Shown piece after piece: positions 8,842-17,705 of a DNA stretch of 51,722 nucleotides. Within the stretch, counting starts at the first letter, position 1. Each line of letters begins with the position of its first letter. This DNA is from Gardnerella vaginalis (GTDB taxonomy: Bacteria > Actinomycetota > Actinomycetes > Actinomycetales > Bifidobacteriaceae), in the NCBI RefSeq assembly GCF_001546485.1, contig NZ_KQ956850.1, positions 111,440-163,161 of the forward strand, in the 5' to 3' direction. The notes beneath the pieces are model-generated. The model saw nothing but the letters and a program-made list of their open reading frames with translations, did not search any database and was not told the origin of the DNA. Both the position numbers and the translations under genes were made by a program.

Positions 8842-9468
8842 ATGACTCAAGAGATGAACGAAAAGATTGCAGAAACTGCTACCAACGTCACAAGCGCAAC
8901 TCATAATGCTGCAACAATGATGATGCGAGATGTAAAAGTTAAGCACCATGCATTAGATATAACATCTTTAGTATTGGTTGCTGTGCTGTTTGCAGCTGGA
9001 TGCATTCTTGATTTTACTGTTGCAAAATCGCTTTCTATCGGCAATATTCAGCCTGAGTTTGTTATTGCTTCCTTCTGCTTATCAATTTTGCTGTTGCGTC
9101 CAAAGATTTATCAAGGTGCCATTATTGGTGCTCTTGCAGCAACGTTAATTCAATTTAATACTTCCATCCCATTCTTGGAGTACGCATGTGATATTCCAGC
9201 AGCAATTATTATGACTGCGCTTTTGCTTGGCTATGTACGCGTGTTTCCTAAGGATGCAGCTCGTAAAGTAAGTGTGTTTCCTCTTATTGCCACCTTTATT
9301 ACTACGGTAATTTCGGGGTGCATTTTTGCTCTCATTGCTGCATTCTTTATTCTTCATTCCCCGAACATGGTAATGGTAATGTTGCCAATTATTCTTGGCA
9401 CTGCAGCATTTAATGCTGTTGTTGTTGAAGTGTTGTACACGCCAATCAGATTAGTATTACATAAGTAA
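8842..9468 (+). CDS. ECF transporter S component, probably for tryptophan
   Basis: Integral membrane protein of 208 residues with about 30 soluble N-terminal residues, then about six hydrophobic segments (from SLVLVAVLFAAGCILDF to the C-terminal VEVLYTPIRLVL). Size, topology and the ATPase plus T-component genes directly downstream identify it as the substrate-binding S component of an energy-coupling factor importer. The substrate is not readable from the protein alone; the Trp-codon leader peptide and attenuator immediately upstream argue for tryptophan, or a tryptophan-related compound. Tandem ATGs lie at 8839 and 8842; AAGGAG at 8829-8834 gives 7-nt spacing to 8842. Confidence 0.85.
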   Translation: MTQEMNEKIAETATNVTSATHNAATMMMRDVKVKHHALDITSLVLVAVLFAAGCILDFTVAKSLSIGNIQPEFVIASFCLSILLLRPKIYQGAIIGALAATLIQFNTSIPFLEYACDIPAAIIMTALLLGYVRVFPKDAARKVSVFPLIATFITTVISGCIFALIAAFFILHSPNMVMVMLPIILGTAAFNAVVVEVLYTPIRLVLHK

Positions 9469-9673
9469 AATGCGCGGTGGCACATGTGCGTATCTATGTG
9501 CTGCAATATAAGGTATGTATAACGTAAAAGTATAAAGGTATAACAGCAAGTTGGCATCAATCAAGAATATGGTTGGTGTCAACTTGTGTGTTATGAATAC
9601 TTGGAGAAGTACCTGTGAGGGTTGCATAGTAGTTACGATTGCGTTTGCTCAGTGTGTTACAGTTAGGAATGTT

Positions 9674-11584
9674 ATGCCTCAACACGAAGAATATATTGCA
9701 GATAATCATTTAGTTGATTCTGCCGACCCAAGTAAAGAGTCTATGGAAAAAAGTAATAGCTCCCGTAAAGAAACACCTTTGCTCGCATTAAGTAACGTAT
9801 CTTTTCAGTATACGACTCATAAGAGTGAAAATGCTGATAGTGAAGAAAATGACACTTTTGCTCTTCGAGATGTAAACCTTAGTATTTATTCTGGTGAATT
9901 TGTTGGTATTATCGGTCCTTCAGGTGCTGGTAAAACTACGCTTGCTTCGCTTTTTTCTGGTGCTATTCCTCACCATTATGCTGGTAATCTTTGTGGAACA
10001 GTAAGTATTGCTGGTCATGATACTACTTCACTTGAGCTCACTAACATTGCTTGCTTAATTGGTTCGGTTATCCAAGATATTGATGCGCAGATGGTTGCTG
10101 CAAATGTAGAGGACGAGCTGCTTTTTGGTTTAGAAAACTTTGGTATTTCGCATGATGATATTCCAGATCGCATTGCGAATGCGCTTGAAACTGTTGGCAT
10201 TACTGATTTGCGTAATCGTGATTTAGATACGTTGTCAGGTGGTCAGAAACAGAAGGTTGCGATTGCTGCGATTCTGGCATTACAACCCAAAGTTATGGTT
10301 TTAGATGAACCAACTTGTGCATTAGATCCAGTATCTTCGCGCATGATTTTTGACATTCTCAGTGAATTAAATAAGAACTTTGGTATTACTATTGTAGTCA
10401 TTGAGCAGAAGGTAGCTTTATTAAGCGAATATTGCAAGCGTCTCATGGTGCTTTCAAAAGGTGAGCTTGCGCTCGATGCTCCTGTTTCCGTTGCACTTAA
10501 AGATATTGATTTGTTAAGTGAAGTTGGTATCAATTATCCTCGAACTACGCATTTAGTGAAACAGTTGCAAGATGAAGAAATTTGTAAACCTTCGCCACTT
10601 ACAGTCGGAGTTAATGAAACTGTAGATACTATTGTTGCAACATTACGCACTGATGATTCTGCGCTTTCTCATCAGCGCGATGCAAATATTGCAGAATGTA
10701 CTCAAAAATCTATTGCAAAATCAAATAATCATAATGATGTTACTGATAAGCCATGTCTTTCGCTTACTCATGTAAGTTTTGCTTATAAAAGTAATGTACA
10801 AGCATTGTGCGATGTTTCTTTTTCTGTGCATTCTGGCGAGTTAGTGGCATTGGTTGGTAGAAATGGTGCTGGTAAAACAACGATTACAAAGATTATTAAT
10901 GGATTATTAAGACCTACGGAAGGCACTATTACCATTGATGGCACTGATACTAAGCATCTTCGTATTAGTCAAATAGCTAAGTATGTATCTACGTTATTCC
11001 AAAATCCTGATCGTCAGTTATGTAAAGAGACTGTTCTTGAAGAAGTAGCATTAAGTTGCATGTTAATTGGTGAAGATAATCATCAAGCTCAGGCACATGC
11101 GATGGAAATTATTGAGGAATTAGAGCTTGAGCCTCAAGCTAGTCCATTTATGCTTTCTCGCGGGCAACGTCAAATGGTTGCTTTGGCTGCAACAGTGGTA
11201 ACGAATCCTAAAATTTTGGTTCTTGACGAACCGACTTGTGGTCTTGATTATCATGAATGCATGCGAATTATGCAAGTCGTAGAACGATTACGCAATCAAG
11301 GTTGCTGCATAATTATGGTTTGTCACGATATGGAAGTAGTGCTTGATTATGCTACTCGACTTATCGTTATCAATGATGGAAAGATTGTTATTGATGGTTC
11401 AGCATATGACGTGTTTGAAAAACCAGTAGTGTGTGAAGCAGCTGCATTGTGTCCTCCGTTACTGTGCGCAGTTTCACAAGGTTTAGTAAAACATGGTTTT
11501 CAGCAGTGTAAAGGCTTGTATGTGCGAGCTGAAATAGTATCAGCATTATCATGCGAGATAAATTACAAGAAACAGCAATTGTAA
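9674..11584 (+). CDS. ECF transporter ATPase, two fused ABC domains
   Basis: About 636 residues that carry both ATPase halves of an ECF importer in one chain. First half: Walker A GPSGAGKTT, signature LSGGQKQ, Walker B VMVLDEPTCALD. Second half: Walker A GRNGAGKTT, signature LSRGQRQ (Arg for the second Gly), Walker B ILVLDEPTCGLD. A 60-residue polar linker separates them. The halves should form an internal A-A' dimer powering uptake through the neighbouring S and T proteins. The frame stays open upstream to 9551, but those residues look non-coding and ATG 9674 with AGGAA before it is a more likely start. It lies between the S gene and the T gene, in the same direction. Confidence 0.9.
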   Translation: MPQHEEYIADNHLVDSADPSKESMEKSNSSRKETPLLALSNVSFQYTTHKSENADSEENDTFALRDVNLSIYSGEFVGIIGPSGAGKTTLASLFSGAIPHHYAGNLCGTVSIAGHDTTSLELTNIACLIGSVIQDIDAQMVAANVEDELLFGLENFGISHDDIPDRIANALETVGITDLRNRDLDTLSGGQKQKVAIAAILALQPKVMVLDEPTCALDPVSSRMIFDILSELNKNFGITIVVIEQKVALLSEYCKRLMVLSKGELALDAPVSVALKDIDLLSEVGINYPRTTHLVKQLQDEEICKPSPLTVGVNETVDTIVATLRTDDSALSHQRDANIAECTQKSIAKSNNHNDVTDKPCLSLTHVSFAYKSNVQALCDVSFSVHSGELVALVGRNGAGKTTITKIINGLLRPTEGTITIDGTDTKHLRISQIAKYVSTLFQNPDRQLCKETVLEEVALSCMLIGEDNHQAQAHAMEIIEELELEPQASPFMLSRGQRQMVALAATVVTNPKILVLDEPTCGLDYHECMRIMQVVERLRNQGCCIIMVCHDMEVVLDYATRLIVINDGKIVIDGSAYDVFEKPVVCEAAALCPPLLCAVSQGLVKHGFQQCKGLYVRAEIVSALSCEINYKKQQL

Positions 11585-11605
11585 GAATTAAAGGTAGTTG
11601 TATTT

Positions 11606-12379
11606 ATGAAAACGAGATTATTGACTTACCAACCAGGAAAGACGCTGTTTCATCGGGCGGATCCTATTGCCAAACTGATACTTGCAGCAAGCACTGTAAT
11701 AAGTGTGTTTATTGCTCAGCAATATACCGCGTTAATCGCACTTGTAGTACTTATATTGTTTGCAATGGCTTGTGCTCGTATTCTTAGAACACTGTTTCCT
11801 CTTATGAAAGCTATGTTTGTAATTACTTGTGTGATGTTTCTTTTGCAAACAGTTATTGCTCAAAAAGGTCATTATTTGTTCTTGTGGTTTACTCACAATG
11901 GTATAGATGTTGGAGCAAAGGCTGCTTTGCGGTTATTCTGCTTTGCGTTACCTTTGGTAAGTGTGCTTACTGTTACAAAATTAAATGATTTAGCAAATGC
12001 TGTAGTTCAACATTTGCGCGTACCATATTGCTATGCATTCACTATTACAACAGCAGTACGTTTTGTGCCAATTTTTGCTTACGAAATGTCACAAATTACA
12101 GAAGCGCAAATGGCTCGCGGTGTGGAGTATGATACTAAAAATCCATTTAAGAAATTGCGATTGATGATGCCGCTTATTGTACCTCTTTTGGTTACTTCTG
12201 TGCGGAAAGCAGATAGTTGTGCTCTTGCTGCTGAGGAACGCGGTTTTTATTTACGGACACGCAATTCATCATACTACAAGTACCCATTTGGTTGGCGTGG
12301 GCTCTTGCTTATAACTATTGCTGTGTTTATTATTGCTTTGCCAATATGTACTTCAATGTTATTGCCACAGCTTATATAA
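11606..12379 (+). CDS. ecfT: ECF transporter T component
   Basis: Membrane protein of 257 residues and five to six predicted helices, starting YQPGKTLFHRADPIAKL as is usual for EcfT. It has the two coupling motifs centred on Ala-Arg-Gly type triplets, AQMARGVEYD and AAEERGFYLR, which insert into grooves of the ATPases. It starts 21 bp after the double ATPase and completes a dedicated S-AA'-T cassette for the Trp-leader operon. Confidence 0.9.
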   Translation: MKTRLLTYQPGKTLFHRADPIAKLILAASTVISVFIAQQYTALIALVVLILFAMACARILRTLFPLMKAMFVITCVMFLLQTVIAQKGHYLFLWFTHNGIDVGAKAALRLFCFALPLVSVLTVTKLNDLANAVVQHLRVPYCYAFTITTAVRFVPIFAYEMSQITEAQMARGVEYDTKNPFKKLRLMMPLIVPLLVTSVRKADSCALAAEERGFYLRTRNSSYYKYPFGWRGLLLITIAVFIIALPICTSMLLPQLI

Positions 12380-12416
12380 GAGCGTATATGAGTGTGCGTA
12401 ATTTGCGAGGTGAGTG

Positions 12417-13505
12417 ATGCAAAGCGCAAAAATTTGGATTAAGGGTGCTAGAATTTACACATTGCCAATAGGTTTAGTCCCAGTTGTTATGGCATTTGCT
12501 ATTGCTTGTAGAATGATTCGTTTCTCATATTTTGAGAAAACTGGCATGCATTTGTGGCAATGTATTCTTCAATTTTTCTTATGTGCTGCAGTTGCTGCAT
12601 GTATGCAAATATCAGTTAATTATGCTAATGATTATTGTGATGGGCTGAATGGTTTAGATGAAAATCGTAGTCTGCGCGCTTCAAATAATAGCAATGATTC
12701 CAAGCCGTTGTGCGACGTATCTTGGCGGCTTGCAGATGCTGACATTAAGCCTAAAGCAGTACTAAAAGCTGTAATAATCTCTGCAATAACTGCATGCATT
12801 TTTGGTTTGATCATTGTTGTGCGCACAGGAATATGGTGGTTTATTCTGCTGGGAATCTTATGCGTTGCTGCGGCATGGTTTTATGCTGGAGGAAAACATC
12901 CCTATGGTTATAAAGGTTGGGGGGAAGTAAGCGCGTTCGTGTTCTTTGGACCTGTGCCTTTTGTTGGTTCATTATGCGCAATCACATACGGTATGGGTAT
13001 GCCAGCTAACAGTATCTTAATGAGTGAGCCTTTGAGAATTTTAGCTTGCGTACTTATGTCGTGTATTCCAGGAGCTTATTCAGGATGCTTAATGATGGTG
13101 AATAATCTTCGAGATATTGCAAGTGATAAAAAGCATGGAAAAATAACTGCAATGATGAGAATTGGTGAGCGTAGCGGTAGGCGTTTATGCGTTGCGATGA
13201 GTATTATAGCGACACTGCTATTGCTGGCATATTCAGTTTCAATTATTGCTTTTCCTGCAGCGGTTCCCTCAATGTGGCATTTTTATAAGATTGAAGTTTT
13301 TAGTGACTTGTATGGAATGCGTTGCGGAAGCATGGGGCATCTATTATTTGCTGGTATACAATGGCTTGTGCTGCTTGCTGTTGTTATCAAAGCGTATAAA
13401 TTCGCTAAAAGCGTGCTTCATGGTGATTATAAGAACGCTTTTCCTCTATGTGTTTGCCAAGCCATACTTGGTGCTGTAGCTGTATTATTGTCGACAATTA
13501 TATAA
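12417..13505 (+). CDS. menA: UbiA-family prenyltransferase, MenA-like
   Basis: Polytopic membrane protein of 362 residues. It has both Asp-rich motifs of UbiA prenyltransferases: NYANDYCDGLNGLDENRS near residue 70 and NNLRDIASDKKHGK near residue 228, which bind the Mg-diphosphate of the prenyl donor. The second motif and the overall length match MenA, which attaches a polyprenyl chain to 1,4-dihydroxy-2-naphthoate in menaquinone synthesis. No other men gene is in the window, and bifidobacteria are fermentative, so the true acceptor is uncertain. ATG 12417 is preferred over GTG 12414 because of GCGAGG at 12405-12410. It follows ecfT by 37 bp and may be read through. Confidence 0.85.
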   Translation: MQSAKIWIKGARIYTLPIGLVPVVMAFAIACRMIRFSYFEKTGMHLWQCILQFFLCAAVAACMQISVNYANDYCDGLNGLDENRSLRASNNSNDSKPLCDVSWRLADADIKPKAVLKAVIISAITACIFGLIIVVRTGIWWFILLGILCVAAAWFYAGGKHPYGYKGWGEVSAFVFFGPVPFVGSLCAITYGMGMPANSILMSEPLRILACVLMSCIPGAYSGCLMMVNNLRDIASDKKHGKITAMMRIGERSGRRLCVAMSIIATLLLLAYSVSIIAFPAAVPSMWHFYKIEVFSDLYGMRCGSMGHLLFAGIQWLVLLAVVIKAYKFAKSVLHGDYKNAFPLCVCQAILGAVAVLLSTII

Positions 13506-13736
13506 AATAGGCAAAATGGCGCGAATTGTGCATATTCGTACGCGAGTCTTATGAAGTTTATGCTATCATAGAGAGTCACAAACATGGTGCTCGTGCGGTT
13601 TTGAAAGACATGCTGGATTCATGCTATGAGGCGTGATATTTATTGGTGTTTGAACGTGCTGTAGCGTGCACGCCGTGTTGATTATGCATGGCGATGTTGC
13701 CCTGTGAGTATGTGGCAAAGAAATGAGGTTGTTAAT

Positions 13737-14525
13737 ATGCCAGTTGTAGAAAATAACGAAGGGGCAGAGCAAACAATGCCTGAGGTACTTACTGATGATG
13801 AACTTCGTGAAGCAGCTAATGAAGAAGCCGCTCAACGTGAGATGCAAGATAAAAAAGTTCATCACGCGCGCACCGTTGTTGTCGCTGAAGATGAGTCAGT
13901 CAACCGCATGGACTTGGTAGCAATGTTGGAAGATAACGGTTATCAGGTTGTCGGTCAAGCTGCTAATGGTCAGGAAGCTGTTGAGTTAACTCGTGAGCAT
14001 CATCCAGATGTAGTGTGCATGGATGTGAAAATGCCGGTAGTTGATGGTATCACAGCTGCTGCAACGATTTGTGACGAAAATATTGCTCCTGTAGTCATGC
14101 TTACAGCTTTTTCTCAAGCAGATTTAGTCAAACAGGCAACGGGTGCAGGTGCAATGGCATACGTAACAAAACCATATGAAGAGTCTAAACTGCTTCCTGC
14201 TTTAGAAGTTGCTATGGGACGTTTTAGCGAAATTAATGATTTACTAGATAGTGTTGAGCGTACTGAAAATAAGTTGCGCGACACTGAAGATCAGCTCAAG
14301 AAAACAGAAGAAAAACTAAAGAAAGCTGAGGATACTTTAGAAGAACGTAAGCTTGTTGATCGTGCTAAAGGCTTACTTATGGATAAGGCTGGTTTCTCAG
14401 AGCAAGGTGCTTTCCGTTGGATTCAAAAAACTTCTATGGATCAGCGTATTCCTAAAAAGCGTCTTGCTTTGGCTATTATTGCCAAATATGGTGATGATAA
14501 ACCAGCAGCTAACGCTGAAAATTAA
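13737..14525 (+). CDS. pdtaR: Response regulator with ANTAR RNA-binding domain (PdtaR-like)
   Basis: About 262 residues. An acidic, Glu-rich N-terminal tail of about 45 residues precedes a receiver domain (VVVAEDESVNRMDL; phosphoacceptor Asp about residue 96 in VVCMDVKMPVVDG; TKPYEE Lys). A 40-residue heptad-rich coiled coil (about 165-205) leads into an ANTAR domain (RAKGLLMDKAGFSEQGAFRW). ANTAR regulators bind paired hairpins in nascent RNA and prevent termination after phosphorylation by a histidine kinase; PdtaS is the mycobacterial partner and is not in this window. polA follows, the same neighbourhood as in Mycobacterium tuberculosis. Start ATG 13737 has GAGG at 13725-13728. Confidence 0.9.
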   Translation: MPVVENNEGAEQTMPEVLTDDELREAANEEAAQREMQDKKVHHARTVVVAEDESVNRMDLVAMLEDNGYQVVGQAANGQEAVELTREHHPDVVCMDVKMPVVDGITAAATICDENIAPVVMLTAFSQADLVKQATGAGAMAYVTKPYEESKLLPALEVAMGRFSEINDLLDSVERTENKLRDTEDQLKKTEEKLKKAEDTLEERKLVDRAKGLLMDKAGFSEQGAFRWIQKTSMDQRIPKKRLALAIIAKYGDDKPAANAEN

Positions 14526-14635
14526 TACAGTTGAGAAATTACTATAATTAAACTCGATTACATTTGGATGCTCGCAAGTTGAATAATAAGTATGCTAGTG
14601 GGCAGTAGTTACGGAACGTGGGTGAGTAGTCAACA

Positions 14636-17600
14636 GTGAACGCCAACATCGTTGAAGAACATTCTTCGCAACTTGAGAATGAGAAAGGAACGTTGTTGGT
14701 CGTTGATGGCCATTCTCTTGCGTTCCGTGCTTTTTTTGCAATTTCTGCAGATAATTTTTCTACATCCTCTGGGCAAGCAACGAATTCTGTTTGGGGCTTT
14801 ATCACTATGCTTTCGCAAGTGGTAAAAAAAGAGCATCCTGATCGTTTAGCTATTGCTTTTGATGTTAAAGGCGGTACTTTTAGAAATACTATGTTGCCGC
14901 AATATAAGGGTACGCGTGATGCTGCTCCTCAAGAGTTGCTTTCGCAGCTTCCACTTATTCAGCAAATGCTTCGTGCTCTTGGCGTTACGTATATTGAGAA
15001 GCCTGGTTATGAGGGAGATGATGTTATCGGCACTTTAGCAACTATGGGTGCTAATGCTGGGTACCGCACTTTGGTGCTTTCAGGTGATCGTGACGCATTT
15101 CAACTTATCGATGAGCATATTACAGTGTTGTATCCAGGGCAGCATTTTAAAGATTTAAAAGCAATGGATGCAGCAGCAGTTTTTGAAAAGTATCGTGTTA
15201 CACCACAACAGTATCCTGATTTAGCTGCATTGAGAGGGGAAACAGCTGATAACATCCCGGGTGTCCCAGGCGTCGGTGACGGGTATGCTGCTAAGTGGAT
15301 TAATCAATTTGGTAGTTTAGAAGATATTATTGCTCATGCTGACGAAATTACTGGTAAAAAAGGTGAGGCGTTACGTGAACATATTGATCAAGTTCGTTTG
15401 AATCGAAAAGTTAATGCTTTAGTTCGTGATTTAGATCTTGGCGTAAACATTGACGATTTAAGCTTTGGTGAAGTTAATGCTCAGCAACTAGGTGTCTTGC
15501 TATCTCAACTTGAATTTGGTGAATTAAAAAAGCGTAAAATTCTTAAAACGTTTAGTCGTGGAACGCGGCAGTCTATTGAAAATGCTATGCGTATTATGCT
15601 TTCTGCTGCTCATGAGAATGCTGAAAATTATGATGCTGTACAACAAAATAACCAATTGAGTAATGATGCTGAAGATTTTCAAGCAACTCTAGAAAGTATA
15701 CACATGCATCATGTGCGAACAGTAGAAGATTGGCTTGAATGGAGACGTTGCGTAAGTTCTTATTTACTAGAAACAACGCAACATGATGTAAAAGATTCTA
15801 AGAAAGCATCAAGCAATGTTGACTCTGAGAATTATATAAATAATTCACGTCAATGTGCTGATTGCATAGAAAAAAATAATGAGTTAGTGTTATATGCGCA
15901 TGAGTCTGGGCATCAATCTAAACATCATTTTGGTTTGCAAGCTGATTGCGTAATAATGCTTGTTAATAATCATGCTGCATTAGTATATGCGGTAGATTTA
16001 CTGTCTGAAGAATCAATCTTACAGAATTTATTGCGTGAGTTTTTGCAGCAATATGCTTCTAACATAGTTTTGCATGATTATAAGAAACATTTGGGTTTAT
16101 TAGAGTCTCTGAAATTGCTTGATGCAAAGAGTGAACGTAATGTCATGCCGCTACTTGATACGCGTTTAGCATCCTACTTGTTAGAGCCTGATTTTCGCGC
16201 AGAAACACTTGAAATGATGGCAGAACACTATTTAGATATTCCAAGTAGTGAAGAAAATGCGAGTAATGAAGAAGCTAAGCAAGGTGAGCTTGAACTCCTG
16301 CTCGACGATCTTGTAACTTCTTCTGAAAAGCAAGTGGCTGTAGAAGAAACGCAACGCAATGAAACAAGAATGTTAAGGAACGTGGCGATTACGCGTCTTT
16401 TAGCTCAACAATTTGCTCCAATTTTGGATGCGAGAAAGCAAACAGGCTTAATGGTTGATTTGGAAATGCCTATTTCTCGCGTTTTGCGTGCATTAGAAGA
16501 TGTTGGCGCTGCGGTTGATATGCAACGTTTAAATGGTATGCTATGCCAATTCTCTTCAGACGCTGAGTTTGCACAAAATATGGCTTGGCAAGTGGCAGGT
16601 AAGCATATTAATTTGCAAAGCCCTAAGCAGCTGCAGGAAATAATTTTTGAACATTTTGGTCTTAAGCCAACGCGTCGCACGAAAAATGGCTCATATACTA
16701 CTAATGCTGAAGCTTTACAAGCAATGTATGCCAAATTGGATCCTGAAGAACCTGCAAGTCAGTTTTTAGGTGCATTGTTGAAGCATCGTGAAACAAATAA
16801 GTTAAAACAGATTGTACAAAGTTTGATTGATGCAGCTCATTATGATGATCAGCGTATCCATACTACTTTTGAACAAACAATCGCAGCAACAGGTCGTTTA
16901 AGTTCCGCAGATCCAAATTTGCAAAACATTCCTAACCGCAATGCTGCAGGTCGTGAAATTCGTGCCGCTTTTATTCCAGGAGCAGGCTTTGAATCTTTAA
17001 TGAGCTGCGATTATTCGCAAGTTGAACTGCGTATTATGGCTCATGCTTCGCATGATAAGACACTTATTAAAGCATTTTGTTCGGGTGCTGATTTTCATAA
17101 ATATGTAGCTAGTTTGGTGTATCAAATTCCTGTAGAGCAAGTCAGTAATGATCAGCGATCACACGTAAAAGCAATGAGCTACGGTTTAGCATATGGTTTA
17201 AGTACTTATGGTTTAGCTAAGCAGCTTTCGATTTCTCCGGCTGCAGCTGAAGTGTTAAAACGAAAATATTTTGATACGTTTGGTAACGTGCACGATTATT
17301 TGGAGTCTTTGGTTTTTGAAGCTAAAAAGCTTGGCTATACGGAAACTATGTTTGGTCGGCGTCGATATTTTCCACAACTTGCTTCAAATAATCGTGTTGC
17401 GCGTGAAGCTGCAGAGCGTGGTGCTTTAAACGCTCCAATTCAAGGAACTGCAGCAGATATTATGAAACTTGCTATGCTTCGTGTTGATCATGGGTTGCGT
17501 GAAGCTCGATTGACGAGTCGTGTAATTTTACAAATTCATGATGAATTGATTTTAGAAATTGCGCATGGTGAACAGGAAGAAGTGGAAAATATAGTACGTC

Positions 17601-17686
17601 AAGCCATGGAGCATGCTGTTCATTTAGATGTTCCACTTAATGTGTCAACTGGTGTTGGCGCTGATTGGCAACTGGCTGCCCATTAA
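14636..17686 (+). CDS. polA: DNA polymerase I
   Basis: 1016 residues. The N-terminal 5'-3' nuclease starts at LLVVDGHSLAFRAFFA and includes GYEGDDVIGT, SGDRDAFQL and the helix-hairpin-helix region NIPGVPGVGDGYA. The central exonuclease-like region (about residues 350-560) lacks the DTE and other acidic motifs, so proofreading is probably absent, as in other actinobacterial PolA. The polymerase has motif A SCDYSQVELRIMAHAS (about 791), motif B RSHVKAMSYGLAYG (about 841) and motif C QIHDELILEI (about 966). It works in Okazaki fragment processing and excision repair. The start is GTG 14636; no strong ribosome binding site is seen and the conserved region begins at about residue 20. Confidence 0.95.
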   Translation: MNANIVEEHSSQLENEKGTLLVVDGHSLAFRAFFAISADNFSTSSGQATNSVWGFITMLSQVVKKEHPDRLAIAFDVKGGTFRNTMLPQYKGTRDAAPQELLSQLPLIQQMLRALGVTYIEKPGYEGDDVIGTLATMGANAGYRTLVLSGDRDAFQLIDEHITVLYPGQHFKDLKAMDAAAVFEKYRVTPQQYPDLAALRGETADNIPGVPGVGDGYAAKWINQFGSLEDIIAHADEITGKKGEALREHIDQVRLNRKVNALVRDLDLGVNIDDLSFGEVNAQQLGVLLSQLEFGELKKRKILKTFSRGTRQSIENAMRIMLSAAHENAENYDAVQQNNQLSNDAEDFQATLESIHMHHVRTVEDWLEWRRCVSSYLLETTQHDVKDSKKASSNVDSENYINNSRQCADCIEKNNELVLYAHESGHQSKHHFGLQADCVIMLVNNHAALVYAVDLLSEESILQNLLREFLQQYASNIVLHDYKKHLGLLESLKLLDAKSERNVMPLLDTRLASYLLEPDFRAETLEMMAEHYLDIPSSEENASNEEAKQGELELLLDDLVTSSEKQVAVEETQRNETRMLRNVAITRLLAQQFAPILDARKQTGLMVDLEMPISRVLRALEDVGAAVDMQRLNGMLCQFSSDAEFAQNMAWQVAGKHINLQSPKQLQEIIFEHFGLKPTRRTKNGSYTTNAEALQAMYAKLDPEEPASQFLGALLKHRETNKLKQIVQSLIDAAHYDDQRIHTTFEQTIAATGRLSSADPNLQNIPNRNAAGREIRAAFIPGAGFESLMSCDYSQVELRIMAHASHDKTLIKAFCSGADFHKYVASLVYQIPVEQVSNDQRSHVKAMSYGLAYGLSTYGLAKQLSISPAAAEVLKRKYFDTFGNVHDYLESLVFEAKKLGYTETMFGRRRYFPQLASNNRVAREAAERGALNAPIQGTAADIMKLAMLRVDHGLREARLTSRVILQIHDELILEIAHGEQEEVENIVRQAMEHAVHLDVPLNVSTGVGADWQLAAH

Positions 17687-17705
17687 TCTACGAGCAAGGA
17701 ATCAT

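Noticed and set aside
9551-9673. Upstream part of the ECF double-ATPase reading frame
   Set aside because: The residues are Cys/Val-rich and unlike an ABC N-terminus, and no ribosome site is seen; ATG 9674 is a better start.
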